From contig NZ_CP032744.1 of the NCBI RefSeq assembly GCF_003641145.1, positions 868,001 through 932,000 of the forward strand: a stretch of 64,000 nucleotides of DNA. Direction: 5' to 3'. Each line of letters begins with the position of its first letter. Positions within the stretch are counted from its first letter, which is position 1. The stretch is from Lactiplantibacillus paraplantarum. GTDB lineage: Bacteria; Bacillota; Bacilli; Lactobacillales; Lactobacillaceae. A program made the translations under genes and the position numbers. The notes beneath the pieces were generated by a model. That model was not told the DNA's origin. It was given only the letters and a program-made list of their open reading frames with translations, and did not search any database. Below, piece by piece: positions 17,721 through 26,943 of this stretch.

Positions 17721-18809
17721 ATGCGAATTAGTGCAGCAGCGGAGCGAGAATTTTTAGAAGCAGTGTTTAAGGCCCAACAATTTAGCCCAACGGATGGGGC
17801 GCTATTGGCTGATACGTTGGTCGATGCGGATCTGCGGGGAATCTCATCACATGGGATCCAAAGGCTGGCTTGGTATACGCGGATGATTCAAGATCATACG
17901 TTGGAACCGACCAATCAGCCGCGGATCTTAAATGAGACGCCTACGAGCCTGTTAATCGATGCTAACCAGAGCATGGGGCAGATTGCGTCGGCGTTCACCA
18001 TGAATAAATTGATTGAAAAAACGCAACAACTTGGGGTTGCGTTGGCGGTCATTCGCAATTCGAATCACTTTGGTACGGCCGGGTACTATTCCCGGATGGC
18101 TTGCAAGGCGGGATTGATTGGTATTTCAACGACTAATACGCGGCCATTAGTGGTGCCCACGAATGCGACTGAAGCTTTTTTGGGTTCGAATGCTTTGGCC
18201 TTTACGTTCCCCGCTGATCCGCATCCGTTTGTTTTTGATGGGGCGACAGCGGTCGTGTCGAGTGGGAAAATTCAAGTGCTCGCCAAAAAAGGTGCGCAGA
18301 TTCCGGGAGAATGGGCAGTGAATGATCAGCGCCACGTCTTACATGATGCTCAGACCGTTGAGGATAATTTGGCTAAAATTGCTTTTTCTGAAGATCGTCC
18401 TGGTGGTGGTGTGCTGACATTGGGTGGTCCAGATGAGGTCAATTCGAATTACAAAGGATTTGGCAACTCGTTGATTATTGAATTACTAACGGGAATTTTA
18501 GCGCAAGGGTCATTATCGGCCGATACGAATACTGGTAAGCACGACTTTAGTCAGTTCTTCATGACGATCAATCCCGCCTTATTTGGTGATCCCGAGGTGT
18601 TAAAGGCCAACGTAACGGCGATGTTTGACCGCATTCGCCAATTAAAACACTTGCCGGGGACAAAGATTATGATTCCTGGTGATCGTGAATACCGGCATTA
18701 TGACGAAAATCTCGTTCAGGGTGTCAGCATTGACCCGCAGACGTTAACGGAAATGCAACAAGTTGGTGCTGAATTTGGGGTGCCGGTACCGAGTGCCTTG
18801 AAGGCGTAA
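17721..18809 (+). CDS. Ldh2/MDG family NAD(P)-dependent 2-hydroxyacid dehydrogenase
   Basis: 362 residues of the malate/L-sulfolactate/ureidoglycolate dehydrogenase type, a fold unrelated to ordinary malate or lactate dehydrogenase. Visible signatures are DLRGISSHGIQRL (about 35-47, catalytic His), IRNSNHFGTAGYYS (about 111-124) and the GGPDE...YKGFGNSLIIELLTGIL segment (about 235-260). The substrate is uncertain: malate and related 2-hydroxyacids are all possible. GGAGG sits before the ATG. A palindrome at 17657-17670 suggests control by a LacI-type regulator. Confidence 0.85.
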   Translation: MRISAAAEREFLEAVFKAQQFSPTDGALLADTLVDADLRGISSHGIQRLAWYTRMIQDHTLEPTNQPRILNETPTSLLIDANQSMGQIASAFTMNKLIEKTQQLGVALAVIRNSNHFGTAGYYSRMACKAGLIGISTTNTRPLVVPTNATEAFLGSNALAFTFPADPHPFVFDGATAVVSSGKIQVLAKKGAQIPGEWAVNDQRHVLHDAQTVEDNLAKIAFSEDRPGGGVLTLGGPDEVNSNYKGFGNSLIIELLTGILAQGSLSADTNTGKHDFSQFFMTINPALFGDPEVLKANVTAMFDRIRQLKHLPGTKIMIPGDREYRHYDENLVQGVSIDPQTLTEMQQVGAEFGVPVPSALKA

Positions 18810-19340
18810 TTGGAAATCAACTAGGTAAGTGTGATTTGTCCGAATTTTGTGATGTGAATAGTAAGGTTATGGTAGTGTGGTTGGAATTGAACGTTGATTC
18901 TAGCGACACTATTTTTGTTGACCAAGGTTGGTTATCTTTGATACTGGTAAGAATAAGATTAGTAGAGCTGGTGGTGTTGCACCGACATGACGATAAACTG
19001 TTGGAGCAATCGTTCCGGCAAGTAATTTGATTAAAATGAATGGTTGCAACTAGCGGTCTGTTGGTTGGAATGCCCCGTTTGATACTGACTTGCGCGTTTA
19101 AACTGGCCGTTTTGACGTTGACTAGTGAGCGGGTCCTAACAGTTAGCGTGTAAACATAAGTTAACGCTGGCCTAAATTAGTTTCAAAAGAATTATTGACG
19201 ATAATTTCAAGGGTGGTCCCGTGATCATTATCTTCAAAAACATTGATCTATCAGCGTTATTGATTAGTCAGCACGTCAATTAAATTGATAGCCATAGACA
19301 TCATTTTCAATGACTGATAGAAAAAGATTGAAAAAACCAT
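18810..19340. other. Long gene-free stretch upstream of the aromatic operon promoter
   Basis: About 530 bp without a convincing gene. It holds a T-box-like core (AGGGTGGTCCCGTGA, 19210-19224) inside a small hairpin (GATAAT 19200-19205 with ATTATC 19227-19232), and two related segments, ATTGATCTATCAGC and ATTGATTAGTCAGC, near 19242-19274. No terminator poly-T follows the T-box-like core. Confidence 0.4.
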
Positions 19341-19369
19341 TTGACAATTCTATTGATTAGCCGTATATT
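19341..19369 (+). promoter_or_regulatory. Promoter of the tkt-aroE-aroF-aroB operon
   Basis: -35 TTGACA (19341-19346, perfect), 17-bp spacer, -10 TATATT (19364-19369). A transcript starting near 19376 has a leader of about 330 nt before tkt. Confidence 0.85.
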
Positions 19370-19412
19370 TTAAATCATCAAATACACATTAGAAATTAAG
19401 GAGATTTTAATC

Positions 19413-19469
19413 ATGACGATTAATACCAATTTACAATTGAATTCGTATTATTATTACTGGTTTACTTAG
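19413..19469 (+). CDS. Aromatic amino acid leader peptide (MTINTNLQLNSYYYYWFT)
   Basis: An 18-codon frame begins at ATG 19413 with AAGGAG (19398-19403) 9 nt upstream and ends at TAG 19467. It contains four Tyr codons in a row, then Trp and Phe, a density not expected by chance. It sits just downstream of a strong promoter and upstream of genes for shikimate synthesis. This is the hallmark of a leader peptide whose translation senses charged tRNA-Tyr, tRNA-Trp and tRNA-Phe to control attenuation. The Tyr/Trp codons (19454-19461) can pair with 19513-19520. It is too short to be found by usual gene callers. Confidence 0.82.
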   Translation: MTINTNLQLNSYYYYWFT

Positions 19470-19520
19470 TGCCTTGGCATCCATTGCGAGGCACGCCCTC
19501 GCAACGGATGTGACCAGTAA
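19454..19520 (+). promoter_or_regulatory. Leader hairpin covering the Tyr-Trp codons
   Basis: TTACTGGT (19454-19461), part of the Tyr-Trp codons, pairs with ACCAGTAA (19513-19520). Inside lies a strong hairpin, 19479-19491 with 19497-19509 (13 bp, one mismatch). A ribosome stalled on these codons would prevent the outer stem. Confidence 0.65.
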
Positions 19521-19545
19521 ATTTTGGAATGATTAAAATTTATGG

Positions 19546-19587
19546 AAAAGTCATATCAGTGTTGTGAACAACCACTGTGTGACTTTT
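19546..19587 (+). promoter_or_regulatory. Second leader hairpin, possible antiterminator partner
   Basis: GAAAAGTCA pairs with TGACTTTTC around an inner CAGTG/CACTG stem. Its 3' arm, CCACTGTG, can alternatively pair with CACAGTTGG of the downstream terminator with one bulge, which would break the terminator. Inference. Confidence 0.45.
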
Positions 19588-19639
19588 CGGCTTCCTAGTT
19601 ACGGTGTCTTTTTTGGGGCATCCAGTGAAGCATCTAAAG

Positions 19640-19673
19640 GGCTCACAGTTGGCGAAACTGTGAGTCTTTTTTT
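19640..19673 (+). terminator. Attenuator-type terminator before tkt
   Basis: An 11-bp stem with one G-T pair (19640-19650 with 19656-19666), a GGCGA loop and a T-run lie only 30 bp upstream of the tkt start and downstream of the operon promoter, the position of an attenuator. Confidence 0.8.
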
Positions 19674-19703
19674 GTTGGTATGAAATGAGAGGGAGCGAGA
19701 TTA

Positions 19704-21716
19704 ATGCGAGCATTTGATGAAATTGATGAATTAGCAGTGAATAACTTACGAGTACTGAGTGCGGAAATGATTGAACGGGCTAGTTCCGGTCATCCGGGTT
19801 TACCGCTCGGCGCGGCCCCAATGATGTGGGCGTTATGGAGCCGACAATTACGGATCGATCCACAGCAGCCGCAATGGGCCAATCGAGATCGGTTTATCTT
19901 ATCAGCCGGACACGGCTCGGCGCTATTATACAGCTTGTTACATGTGAGTGGCTTTAACGTGACGATGGCTGATCTACAGCACTTCCGTCAGTTTGGCAGT
20001 CATACGCCGGGCCATCCAGAATTGGGAATCGTGGACGGTGTGGAAGCCACGACCGGTCCATTAGGACAAGGCTTAGGGATGGCGGTCGGCATGGCCCTGG
20101 CTGAACGGCAACTAGCAGCCCAGTTCTCAAAGACATCGCAATTAGTTGATCACTACACTTACGCGTTAGTCGGTGATGGCGATTTAATGGAAGGTGTTTC
20201 ACATGAAGCGGCTAGCTTTGCCGGTAATCAGCAGTTGCAGAAGTTAATCGTGTTGTACGACGATAACCAGGTTTCACTCGATGGTCCCACGAGCCGTTCA
20301 TTCCGGACGAATGTCTGTCAACGCTTTGATAGTTACGGTTGGGATACGCAGACAGTTACCGATGGGAATGATATGACTGCTATCAATATGGCCATTGAAC
20401 GGGCCCAGCATAGCAAGCGCCCCAGCCTGATTGCCGTTAAAACTACCATTGGATTTGGTGCTCCTCAAGCTGGTACTAATGCGGTTCATGGCAATCCGTT
20501 GGGGCCAGCGGGACTAACTAGTTTACGGCAACACTTAGGCTGGCGTGCTGCGCCATTCACAGTCATGCCGGCAGTTGCCCAACGAGCGCAACAGTTGATA
20601 TTGCAACGTGGCCAGCGCGCACATCAACAGTGGCAAACACAGCAAGCCACATTGCCCCAGGCAGTTCGGCAGCAGTTTGAACAGCAACTCACCATGGGGT
20701 TACCCGTTGACTTAGCAGCCAGCTTGCCGACTTTTGATGAAGGTGCCCAAGCTTCGCGGATCACAAGCCATACCGTCATTCAACGCTTAGCCACCCAGTT
20801 ACCAGGACTAGTTGGTGGTGCGGCGGACCTAGCTAGCTCGAATAAGACGACTATCGAGCATGATCATTTATCAACACCAATGACCCCCGATCAGCGCAAC
20901 ATTGCCTTTGGTGTCCGCGAGTTCGGGATGGGTACCATTTTGAATGGTCTCGCTTTACACGGCGGTTTACGTGTTTTTGGTGGTACCTTCCTTGTCTTTT
21001 CTGATTACACGCGGGCGGCAATTCGGTTAGCGGCAATGATGAAGCTACCAGTTACTTACGTTTTCACTCACGATTCGATTGCGGTCGGTGAAGATGGGCC
21101 GACCCATCAGCCGATTGAGCAGTTAATGAGTTTGCGCTTGATACCGAATGTGACCGTGATGCGACCCGCTGACCCGAATGAAACGGTCGCGGCTTGGTGG
21201 CAAGCTATTAACGCGACGGATCATCCAACGGTCCTTGTTTTGACACGTCAGAATTTGGCAGTATTGCCGGGATCCAAGTCTTTGGCCATGACCGGCGTCG
21301 CGCGGGGAGGCTATGTCCTTTCACCACAACAGGGCCGCCAACCAACGGGAATCCTAATTGCCAGTGGATCGGAAGTTACTTTAGCGATTCAGGCTCAAGC
21401 CAAGTTAGCCGCATTGGGCGAAGATGTTAGTTTCGTCTCGATGCCATCAATGGAAAACTTTGCGCGGCAGCCGTTGACCTATCAAACACAAGTGTTGCCA
21501 CCGCATATTCGTCGGCGGGTGGCTGTTGAGATGGGGGCAACGTTAGGTTGGGAACGCTACGTTGGTTTAGATGGGACGGTATTAGGTCTTGATCATTTTG
21601 GGGCCAGCGGTGCAGCTGACCAGGTATTAGCTACCAACCAGTTCACGGTGGCCGACTTAGTGCGGACGTACCAACAGACGCACGTGGGCATCGGGCAACA
21701 ATTGCGGGTCATTTAG
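19704..21716 (+). CDS. tkt: Transketolase
   Basis: 670 residues, full length. The thiamine diphosphate motif GDGDLMEGVSHEAASFAGN...DDN is at about 153-190, the substrate motifs ASSGHPGLPLG and LSAGHGSALLY are near the start, and the pyrimidine and C-terminal domains follow. Transketolase makes erythrose 4-phosphate, the precursor of DAHP. As first gene of a shikimate operon it probably serves that supply rather than general pentose metabolism; other tkt copies are likely elsewhere in the genome. Spacing to aroE is 19 nt. Expression should be set by the leader peptide and attenuator upstream. Confidence 0.95.
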   Translation: MRAFDEIDELAVNNLRVLSAEMIERASSGHPGLPLGAAPMMWALWSRQLRIDPQQPQWANRDRFILSAGHGSALLYSLLHVSGFNVTMADLQHFRQFGSHTPGHPELGIVDGVEATTGPLGQGLGMAVGMALAERQLAAQFSKTSQLVDHYTYALVGDGDLMEGVSHEAASFAGNQQLQKLIVLYDDNQVSLDGPTSRSFRTNVCQRFDSYGWDTQTVTDGNDMTAINMAIERAQHSKRPSLIAVKTTIGFGAPQAGTNAVHGNPLGPAGLTSLRQHLGWRAAPFTVMPAVAQRAQQLILQRGQRAHQQWQTQQATLPQAVRQQFEQQLTMGLPVDLAASLPTFDEGAQASRITSHTVIQRLATQLPGLVGGAADLASSNKTTIEHDHLSTPMTPDQRNIAFGVREFGMGTILNGLALHGGLRVFGGTFLVFSDYTRAAIRLAAMMKLPVTYVFTHDSIAVGEDGPTHQPIEQLMSLRLIPNVTVMRPADPNETVAAWWQAINATDHPTVLVLTRQNLAVLPGSKSLAMTGVARGGYVLSPQQGRQPTGILIASGSEVTLAIQAQAKLAALGEDVSFVSMPSMENFARQPLTYQTQVLPPHIRRRVAVEMGATLGWERYVGLDGTVLGLDHFGASGAADQVLATNQFTVADLVRTYQQTHVGIGQQLRVI

Positions 21717-21735
21717 AAAGGAAGTTAGTTAAATC

Positions 21736-22629
21736 ATGATTGATGGACAAACGGCACTATTTGGATTTATTGCGCATCCTGCCAAACACAGTCGCTCACC
21801 ACGGATGCACAATTTGAGCTTTGACTACTGGGGATTGAATGCCCGCTACTTAGCGTTTGACGTGGCACCGGATCAGTTAGCTGGCACGCTTGCTGGCATT
21901 CGTAGCATGGGAATTGCGGGAGTGAACCTTTCTATGCCGTTCAAGCAAACCGTGGTACCCCTGTTAGATGGACTGACAGCGCGGGCCCAACGGATTCAAG
22001 CCGTTAATACGATTAAGAATGAGGCGGGGAAGTTAATCGGGGACAGTACTGACGGGGCCGGTGTTTTTCAAGATCTCCAACACCAGGGAATGCGCTTGAC
22101 TAATCAGCACATCATGGTTTTGGGGGCTGGTGGCGCTGGTAAGGCAATTATTGCGGCTGCGTTAGACTACAATGTGGCGAGTGTAACGGTCTTTAAACGG
22201 CATAATGAGCGGTATGCCGGTGTTCAGCAGTGGTTAGATCAGCTTAGGACTACTACAACAGTGCCACTTAAGCTATGTGCGTATGAAGATCAACAGCGGA
22301 TGCAACAAATTGCATGTACCAGTGATTTGATCATTAATGCGACTAATATTGGGATGACTACGGCAGGAACGCCCTTACCATCAGCGATTATTCGCCAATT
22401 ACGGTCACAACAGACTGTATATGATGTAATTTATCAACCATTAGAAACGACCTTCTTACGATTAGCACGGCAACAAGGGTGTGCGACACATAACGGCCTC
22501 GGTATGTTGATTTGGCAAGGGGCCTTAGCCTTTGAATTTTGGACCGGTAAGCCGATGCCAATTCAACAAGTTCGCCAAGACATGTTAGCCAGTATTCAAG
22601 CATTACCGCCGATTGCGGCCCAGGCATAG
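21736..22629 (+). CDS. aroE: Shikimate dehydrogenase
   Basis: 297 residues. The substrate motif HSRSPRMHN is at about 20-28, the catalytic lysine lies in NLSMPFK near 70, GDSTDGAG is near 103-110 and the NAD(P) motif GAGGAGKAI is near 132-140. It reduces 3-dehydroshikimate to shikimate. The sequence NLSMPFK in place of the usual NVTxPxK puts it in the quinate/shikimate dehydrogenase branch, so a wider substrate range is possible. It is the second gene of the operon, 45 nt before aroF. Confidence 0.9.
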   Translation: MIDGQTALFGFIAHPAKHSRSPRMHNLSFDYWGLNARYLAFDVAPDQLAGTLAGIRSMGIAGVNLSMPFKQTVVPLLDGLTARAQRIQAVNTIKNEAGKLIGDSTDGAGVFQDLQHQGMRLTNQHIMVLGAGGAGKAIIAAALDYNVASVTVFKRHNERYAGVQQWLDQLRTTTTVPLKLCAYEDQQRMQQIACTSDLIINATNIGMTTAGTPLPSAIIRQLRSQQTVYDVIYQPLETTFLRLARQQGCATHNGLGMLIWQGALAFEFWTGKPMPIQQVRQDMLASIQALPPIAAQA

Positions 22630-22674
22630 TGCTTAACTTATGAGAATTGATTTATATTTTAGGAGGAATTTATC

Positions 22675-23670
22675 ATGATTATTGTTTTAAAACCAGCAAC
22701 GGCCACTGCGATGCAAGCGAAGTTAATGAGTCGCTTTGGTGCGGACCACGAAATCTTTACACACGGTAACCGGATTGCAATTCAAGGGCTACGTCCCCAA
22801 GCAATTCCCGCGGATGTTCAGGCGGCTAGTGAAACGGTGCTTACAGACGTTCCTGCGGCGGTCCAAAGTAGCCGGTTGTTTCATCCGGAAGATACGATCA
22901 TTACAACCCCGCATAGTGTGATTGGTGGTGATCAGTTCGTCATGATGGCCGGTCCGTGTTCAGTTGAGAGCGCAACACATGTTGACCAGATGGCGGCAGT
23001 GGCCAAGCAGGGCGGTGCGACAATTGTTCGTGGCGGGGCCTTCAAACCACGGACTTCGCCATACAGTTTCCAAGGCCTTGGTGAAACCGGGCTCCAATAC
23101 TTGCGGGCGGCGGCTGATAAACACGATCTCGATATGATCACAGAAGTTATGGATGATGAACACGTTGCAAGGGTAGCGAAATACACTGATATTTTCCAAA
23201 TTGGTGCCCGCAATATGCAAAACTTCTCGTTACTTAAAGCGGTTGGTCAAACGCAGATTCCAGTGGCGTTAAAACGCGGTATGTCGGCCACAATCGATGA
23301 CGTTCTCAATGCCGCTGAATACATTGCAGCTGGTGGTAATCATCAGATCATGATTTTAGAACGGGGTATTCGGACCTTTGATAATAAATACACGCGCAAT
23401 ACCTTTGACTTAGGGGCGGTGCCAGTCTTGCAATCATTGACCCATTACCCAGTTATCGTTGATCCAAGTCACGCGGTCGGTACTTGGGAGCTCGTGACCC
23501 CGATGGCCATGGCGGGTGTGGCGGCTGGTGCCAGTGGGATGATCGTTGAAATCCATGACCAACCGACGCAAGCGTTATCCGATGGGCCGCAAGCGCTAAA
23601 ACCCGCGACATACTTAAAAATGGCACAACAGGCCTTCCAGTTACATGACTTGATGCAGACTTGGGCGTAG
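22675..23670 (+). CDS. aroF: 3-deoxy-7-phosphoheptulonate (DAHP) synthase
   Basis: 331 residues. It condenses phosphoenolpyruvate and erythrose 4-phosphate, the first step of the aromatic pathway. The small N-terminal ferredoxin-like domain (about 1-70) is the feedback-control domain of the Thermotoga/Bacillus-type (I-beta) enzyme. The barrel follows with MAGPCSVES near 90, RGGAFKPRTSPYSFQG near 120, ALKRGM near 200 and DPSHAVG near 263. AGGAGG precedes the ATG. Control is thus likely at both the enzyme level and the transcript level. Confidence 0.94.
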   Translation: MIIVLKPATATAMQAKLMSRFGADHEIFTHGNRIAIQGLRPQAIPADVQAASETVLTDVPAAVQSSRLFHPEDTIITTPHSVIGGDQFVMMAGPCSVESATHVDQMAAVAKQGGATIVRGGAFKPRTSPYSFQGLGETGLQYLRAAADKHDLDMITEVMDDEHVARVAKYTDIFQIGARNMQNFSLLKAVGQTQIPVALKRGMSATIDDVLNAAEYIAAGGNHQIMILERGIRTFDNKYTRNTFDLGAVPVLQSLTHYPVIVDPSHAVGTWELVTPMAMAGVAAGASGMIVEIHDQPTQALSDGPQALKPATYLKMAQQAFQLHDLMQTWA

Positions 23671-23679
23671 GGTGATCCT

Positions 23680-24762
23680 ATGACAACAATTGAAGTGAAG
23701 ACCCGGATTAAACAGTATCAAATCAAGATTGTAGCGGATGGTTTACAGCAGTTAGGGTCGTTGGTGACCGCGGTCTGGCAACCTAGTCAAGTTGCAGTAG
23801 TGACAGATTCTAACGTGGGGGTGCACTATGCCCAGTTAGTGACTGATGAACTGACTGCGGCTGGTTTTAAGGTACTTGTTCTAACGATCCCAGCTGGTGA
23901 GTCGAGTAAAAGCTGGCAACAAGTGCAGCTGTTAATTGAGCAACTAAGTGCCGCGCATTTTAGCCGTAGTGACGGTATTCTAGCGCTCGGTGGCGGAGTG
24001 GTTGGTGATTTAGCTGGTTTTGTTGCGTCAATTTATATGCGTGGTATTGGCTTGATTCAAGTCCCTACGTCGCTATTGGCCCAAGTTGATAGCTCGGTGG
24101 GTGGCAAGACTGCGATTGACTTACCAACTGGCAAAAACTTAGTGGGCAGCTTTTACCAGCCGGATTTAGTCATTATTGATCCGACTACGTTGACGACACT
24201 CCCACCACGAATATTGGCAGAAGGCTACGGTGAAGTCGTTAAGTGTGCCGCGTTAGTCGGCGGTGATTTTTGGCAAGCGTTACAGCCAATTTCAGGAGTC
24301 GCGGCAATTTTACCAGCTGCACCGGCGTTGATTGCGGCGAGTGTGGCCTTTAAAGCCCAGATCGTTATGGCGGATGAACAGGAGCAGGGACAGCGCCAAC
24401 GATTGAATTTGGGTCATACGATCGGTCATGCGGTTGAATTGCTGGCTAACGGTCAACTGATGCATGGTGAGGCAGTTGCGATTGGTCTGGTGCAAGTGTG
24501 CCGACTGTTCGCAGCCCATGACTTAGCACCTGCTAGTCTGGTGACCACGATTAAGTCTCGCTTAATGGCTGTCGGGTTGCCGACTGAGTTACCAACTGAA
24601 TTACCGGCTGTATCACAACAAGCTGTCGTGGCGGTGATGCAACATGATAAAAAAGTACATGGTGCTGCGCTGACGTGGGTTTACTTAACGGCGATTGGTC
24701 AGCCACAGTTGTTCCCTGTGGCGATAAAGGATTTGAACGATTGGTTGGCTACGTTGTGGTAG
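23680..24762 (+). CDS. aroB: 3-dehydroquinate synthase
   Basis: 360 residues. It converts DAHP to 3-dehydroquinate using NAD and a metal. The NAD motif GGGVVGDLAGFVAS is at about 104-117, QVPTSLLAQVDSSVGGKTAID follows, EGYGEVVK near 185 and LNLGHTIGHAVE near 245 give metal ligands. The start lies 9 nt after the aroF stop. It closes the four-gene operon, which covers DAHP formation, dehydroquinate formation and shikimate formation, but not dehydroquinase, aroA, aroC or aroK, which must lie elsewhere. Confidence 0.94.
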   Translation: MTTIEVKTRIKQYQIKIVADGLQQLGSLVTAVWQPSQVAVVTDSNVGVHYAQLVTDELTAAGFKVLVLTIPAGESSKSWQQVQLLIEQLSAAHFSRSDGILALGGGVVGDLAGFVASIYMRGIGLIQVPTSLLAQVDSSVGGKTAIDLPTGKNLVGSFYQPDLVIIDPTTLTTLPPRILAEGYGEVVKCAALVGGDFWQALQPISGVAAILPAAPALIAASVAFKAQIVMADEQEQGQRQRLNLGHTIGHAVELLANGQLMHGEAVAIGLVQVCRLFAAHDLAPASLVTTIKSRLMAVGLPTELPTELPAVSQQAVVAVMQHDKKVHGAALTWVYLTAIGQPQLFPVAIKDLNDWLATLW

Positions 24763-24888
24763 CATCATAATTGGTATCGGATATGGTGGAAACTGACGAT
24801 GAGATGAAGTATGGCGCTGGTAACGATAACGTTAACAAATAGGTGAATTGGACTAAATAATTTTTATTCAGATTTCAGTATCGATAAT

Positions 24889-24947
24889 ACAAAATGTCAA
24901 TAGGATCGCTAAGCTTCTACTTATTAGCAATCCTATTGACATTTTGT
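24889..24947. terminator. Long inverted repeat between aroB and the ttd operon
   Basis: A 24-nt arm (24889-24912) pairs with 24924-24947 with one mismatch. It lies between two converging genes and can end both transcripts. Confidence 0.7.
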
Positions 24948-24996
24948 TGTGGCTAGATAAATTTTTTATCTTAACGGAAATAAGTTCTAGATAGAC

Positions 24997-26417
24997 TTAC
25001 CAATAACCTAAAACTTTCATCCAAAGTGTGCCACCAACACCCCATATGAGCAAATAAAAGCCACCGAGAATTAAGTTCAAGCGCCACCATTCCGACTGTG
25101 TCACGTAACCGGGTCCGAACATGATGGAGGCTGGACCATTGGCGTAGTGGGTCGTTGAACTGAAAATGGCCCCATCGAACCCTAATAACAATGCTGCTAG
25201 AAGTGGCGGGGCTCCCGCCGAGACGGCCACGCCAAGGAAAGCACCATACATGGCAGAAACGTGGGCGGTGGCACCGGCAAACAGGTAGTGGCTGTAAAAG
25301 TACACGATCATTAAGGCTGCTAGTACCCACAGCCAACTGATACCATGTAGTGCGTGACCAATCATTTGTGAAAGCCATGGAATAAACCCTAAGCTGTTCA
25401 GCTTACCAGCCATAAAAATCAGAATTGAAAACCAAATGAGTGTGTTCCAAGCACCGGTCTCATGTAATAAGTCATCGACGGATAGTACCCCGGTCAGTAA
25501 TAGGAGTCCCACGGCCATGAAAGCAACCAGCGTCGCGTCTAAGTCGATGAAGCTCGCCAATATCCATAGTATGAGCGCGAAGCTGAAAATCGCAGCCATA
25601 CGCTTTTCGGCCGTGGACATTTGGCCTAACTGATGTAACTCATCTTCAGCCCAGGTACGCGCATTTGGTGTATCCTTGATTTCTGGTGGGTAGAGGCGAT
25701 AAATAATGGCAGGGACGCCAATCAAGCAAATTAAACCAGGTACGAGTGCGGCAAGCAACCATCCCATCCATGTGATTTGGATGCCCATCGCTTGAGCCAG
25801 GGCGACCGCGACGAGGTTCGGGGCCATGGCGGTCATAAATAAACCACTGGTGGCAATGTTGCCATGGAAGGATGACATATGAGAAAGGCGCCAATTTTAC
25901 GCTGAGTGCCGTTTTCCGGATTGGAGCCGTATGTCTTGGCTAGCGATTCGATGATGGGAAAGACAATCCCGCCAGCGCGAGCGGTATTGCTAGGTGTCGC
26001 GGGACTAGTCACTAGATCTACGCCGATTAATGCATAGGCTAATCCCAGCGTTTTACGACCAAAGCGTTTAACAAAAATCAATGCAATCCGGCGACCAAGA
26101 CCAGTCTTAACAAAGCCGCGCGATAAAAAGTACGCCATAGCAATCATCCAGACGGTATTATTGCCGAAACCGGCCATGGCATCGCTCATCGGTGTAACGT
26201 TGAGCAGGATACCGAGCGTGAGCCCAATTAGGGCTACCCCGGCAATCGGCAGCGGTTGGGTGATGCAACCGATAATAGTCCCGACAAATAGTGCGAGCAT
26301 CCGCCAAGCTAATAAGTTGAGGCCTGCGGGACGGAGCGGGGCACTCAGCCAAAGCAGCCCGCCGATAACTAGGGGCCAGATTAAGTGCTTGTATTTTACG
26401 GGTTGTAATTGGGTCAT
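24997..26417 (-). pseudogene. DASS-family dicarboxylate carrier (tartrate/succinate-type), frameshifted
   Basis: Two overlapping minus-strand frames (26417-25833 and 25878-24997) together match the intact paralogue at 35522-36940 from end to end. The first gives the start through QRKIGAFL; the second resumes at SSFHGNIATSGLFMTAMAPNLVAV. The break near 25880-25886 fits loss of one base. The family (divalent anion:Na+ symporters, CitT/TtdT group) exchanges dicarboxylates across the membrane. As last gene of the ttd operon it would import tartrate in exchange for a product. The two halves show no other decay, so the change is recent or a sequencing error. Confidence 0.85.
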
Positions 26418-26549
26418 CAGAAATGACCACCTTTCTAATCAACTTGTGGCAACGTTACTAGGTGGAACAGACTCGTGGTGGCCGAAAGTTTTGTTGAATT
26501 AGTAGTGGCCATCACAATTCGCTTGACCACTGGGCTGTTGACATAAGGA

Positions 26550-26876
26550 TCAGTGTAGACCGAGCGTCATCTTGGCTGCTCGTGACATTTTGTCGATTGA
26601 CCACGCTGGTTCCCAGACTAAGTTGATGAGGACCTGGTCAACACCATCTAGGGCTAACAAGGCTTGCTCGATATGCGTGTTCAAGTAACCGGTTAGTGGA
26701 CAGCCCATAATTGTCAACGTCATCGTGACGGAGCAGAGGTTCAGCTCAGGGTCGCGCGTGACGTTGTAAATAAGGCCTAGGTTGACAATGTCGACGCCAA
26801 GTTCGGGATCGATCACGGTGGCGAGCGCGTCTAGTGCTTGTGCTTTAAAGGTTGTGTTAGTGTTTAGATTAATCAT
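26550..26876 (-). CDS. DUF59/MIP18-family Fe-S cluster assembly factor
   Basis: 108 residues. The order DALATVIDPELGVDIVNLGLIYNV and TLTIMGCPLTGYL is the DUF59 signature with the conserved DPE and a cysteine near 60. Proteins of this family (SufT, PaaD-like) help mature iron-sulfur enzymes. It lies 67 nt downstream of ttdB, whose partner TtdA needs a [4Fe-4S] cluster, so a dedicated role in TtdAB maturation is a fair inference. A hairpin (26899-26909 with 26923-26933) lies in the gap and may set differential expression. Confidence 0.82.
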   Translation of the reverse strand: MINLNTNTTFKAQALDALATVIDPELGVDIVNLGLIYNVTRDPELNLCSVTMTLTIMGCPLTGYLNTHIEQALLALDGVDQVLINLVWEPAWSIDKMSRAAKMTLGLH

Positions 26877-26943
26877 GAAGTCGTGCTCCTTTTAGACGAA
26901 CGGCCTAAGCAGTTGGCATCCACTTAGGTCGTTAACGGTTTCG

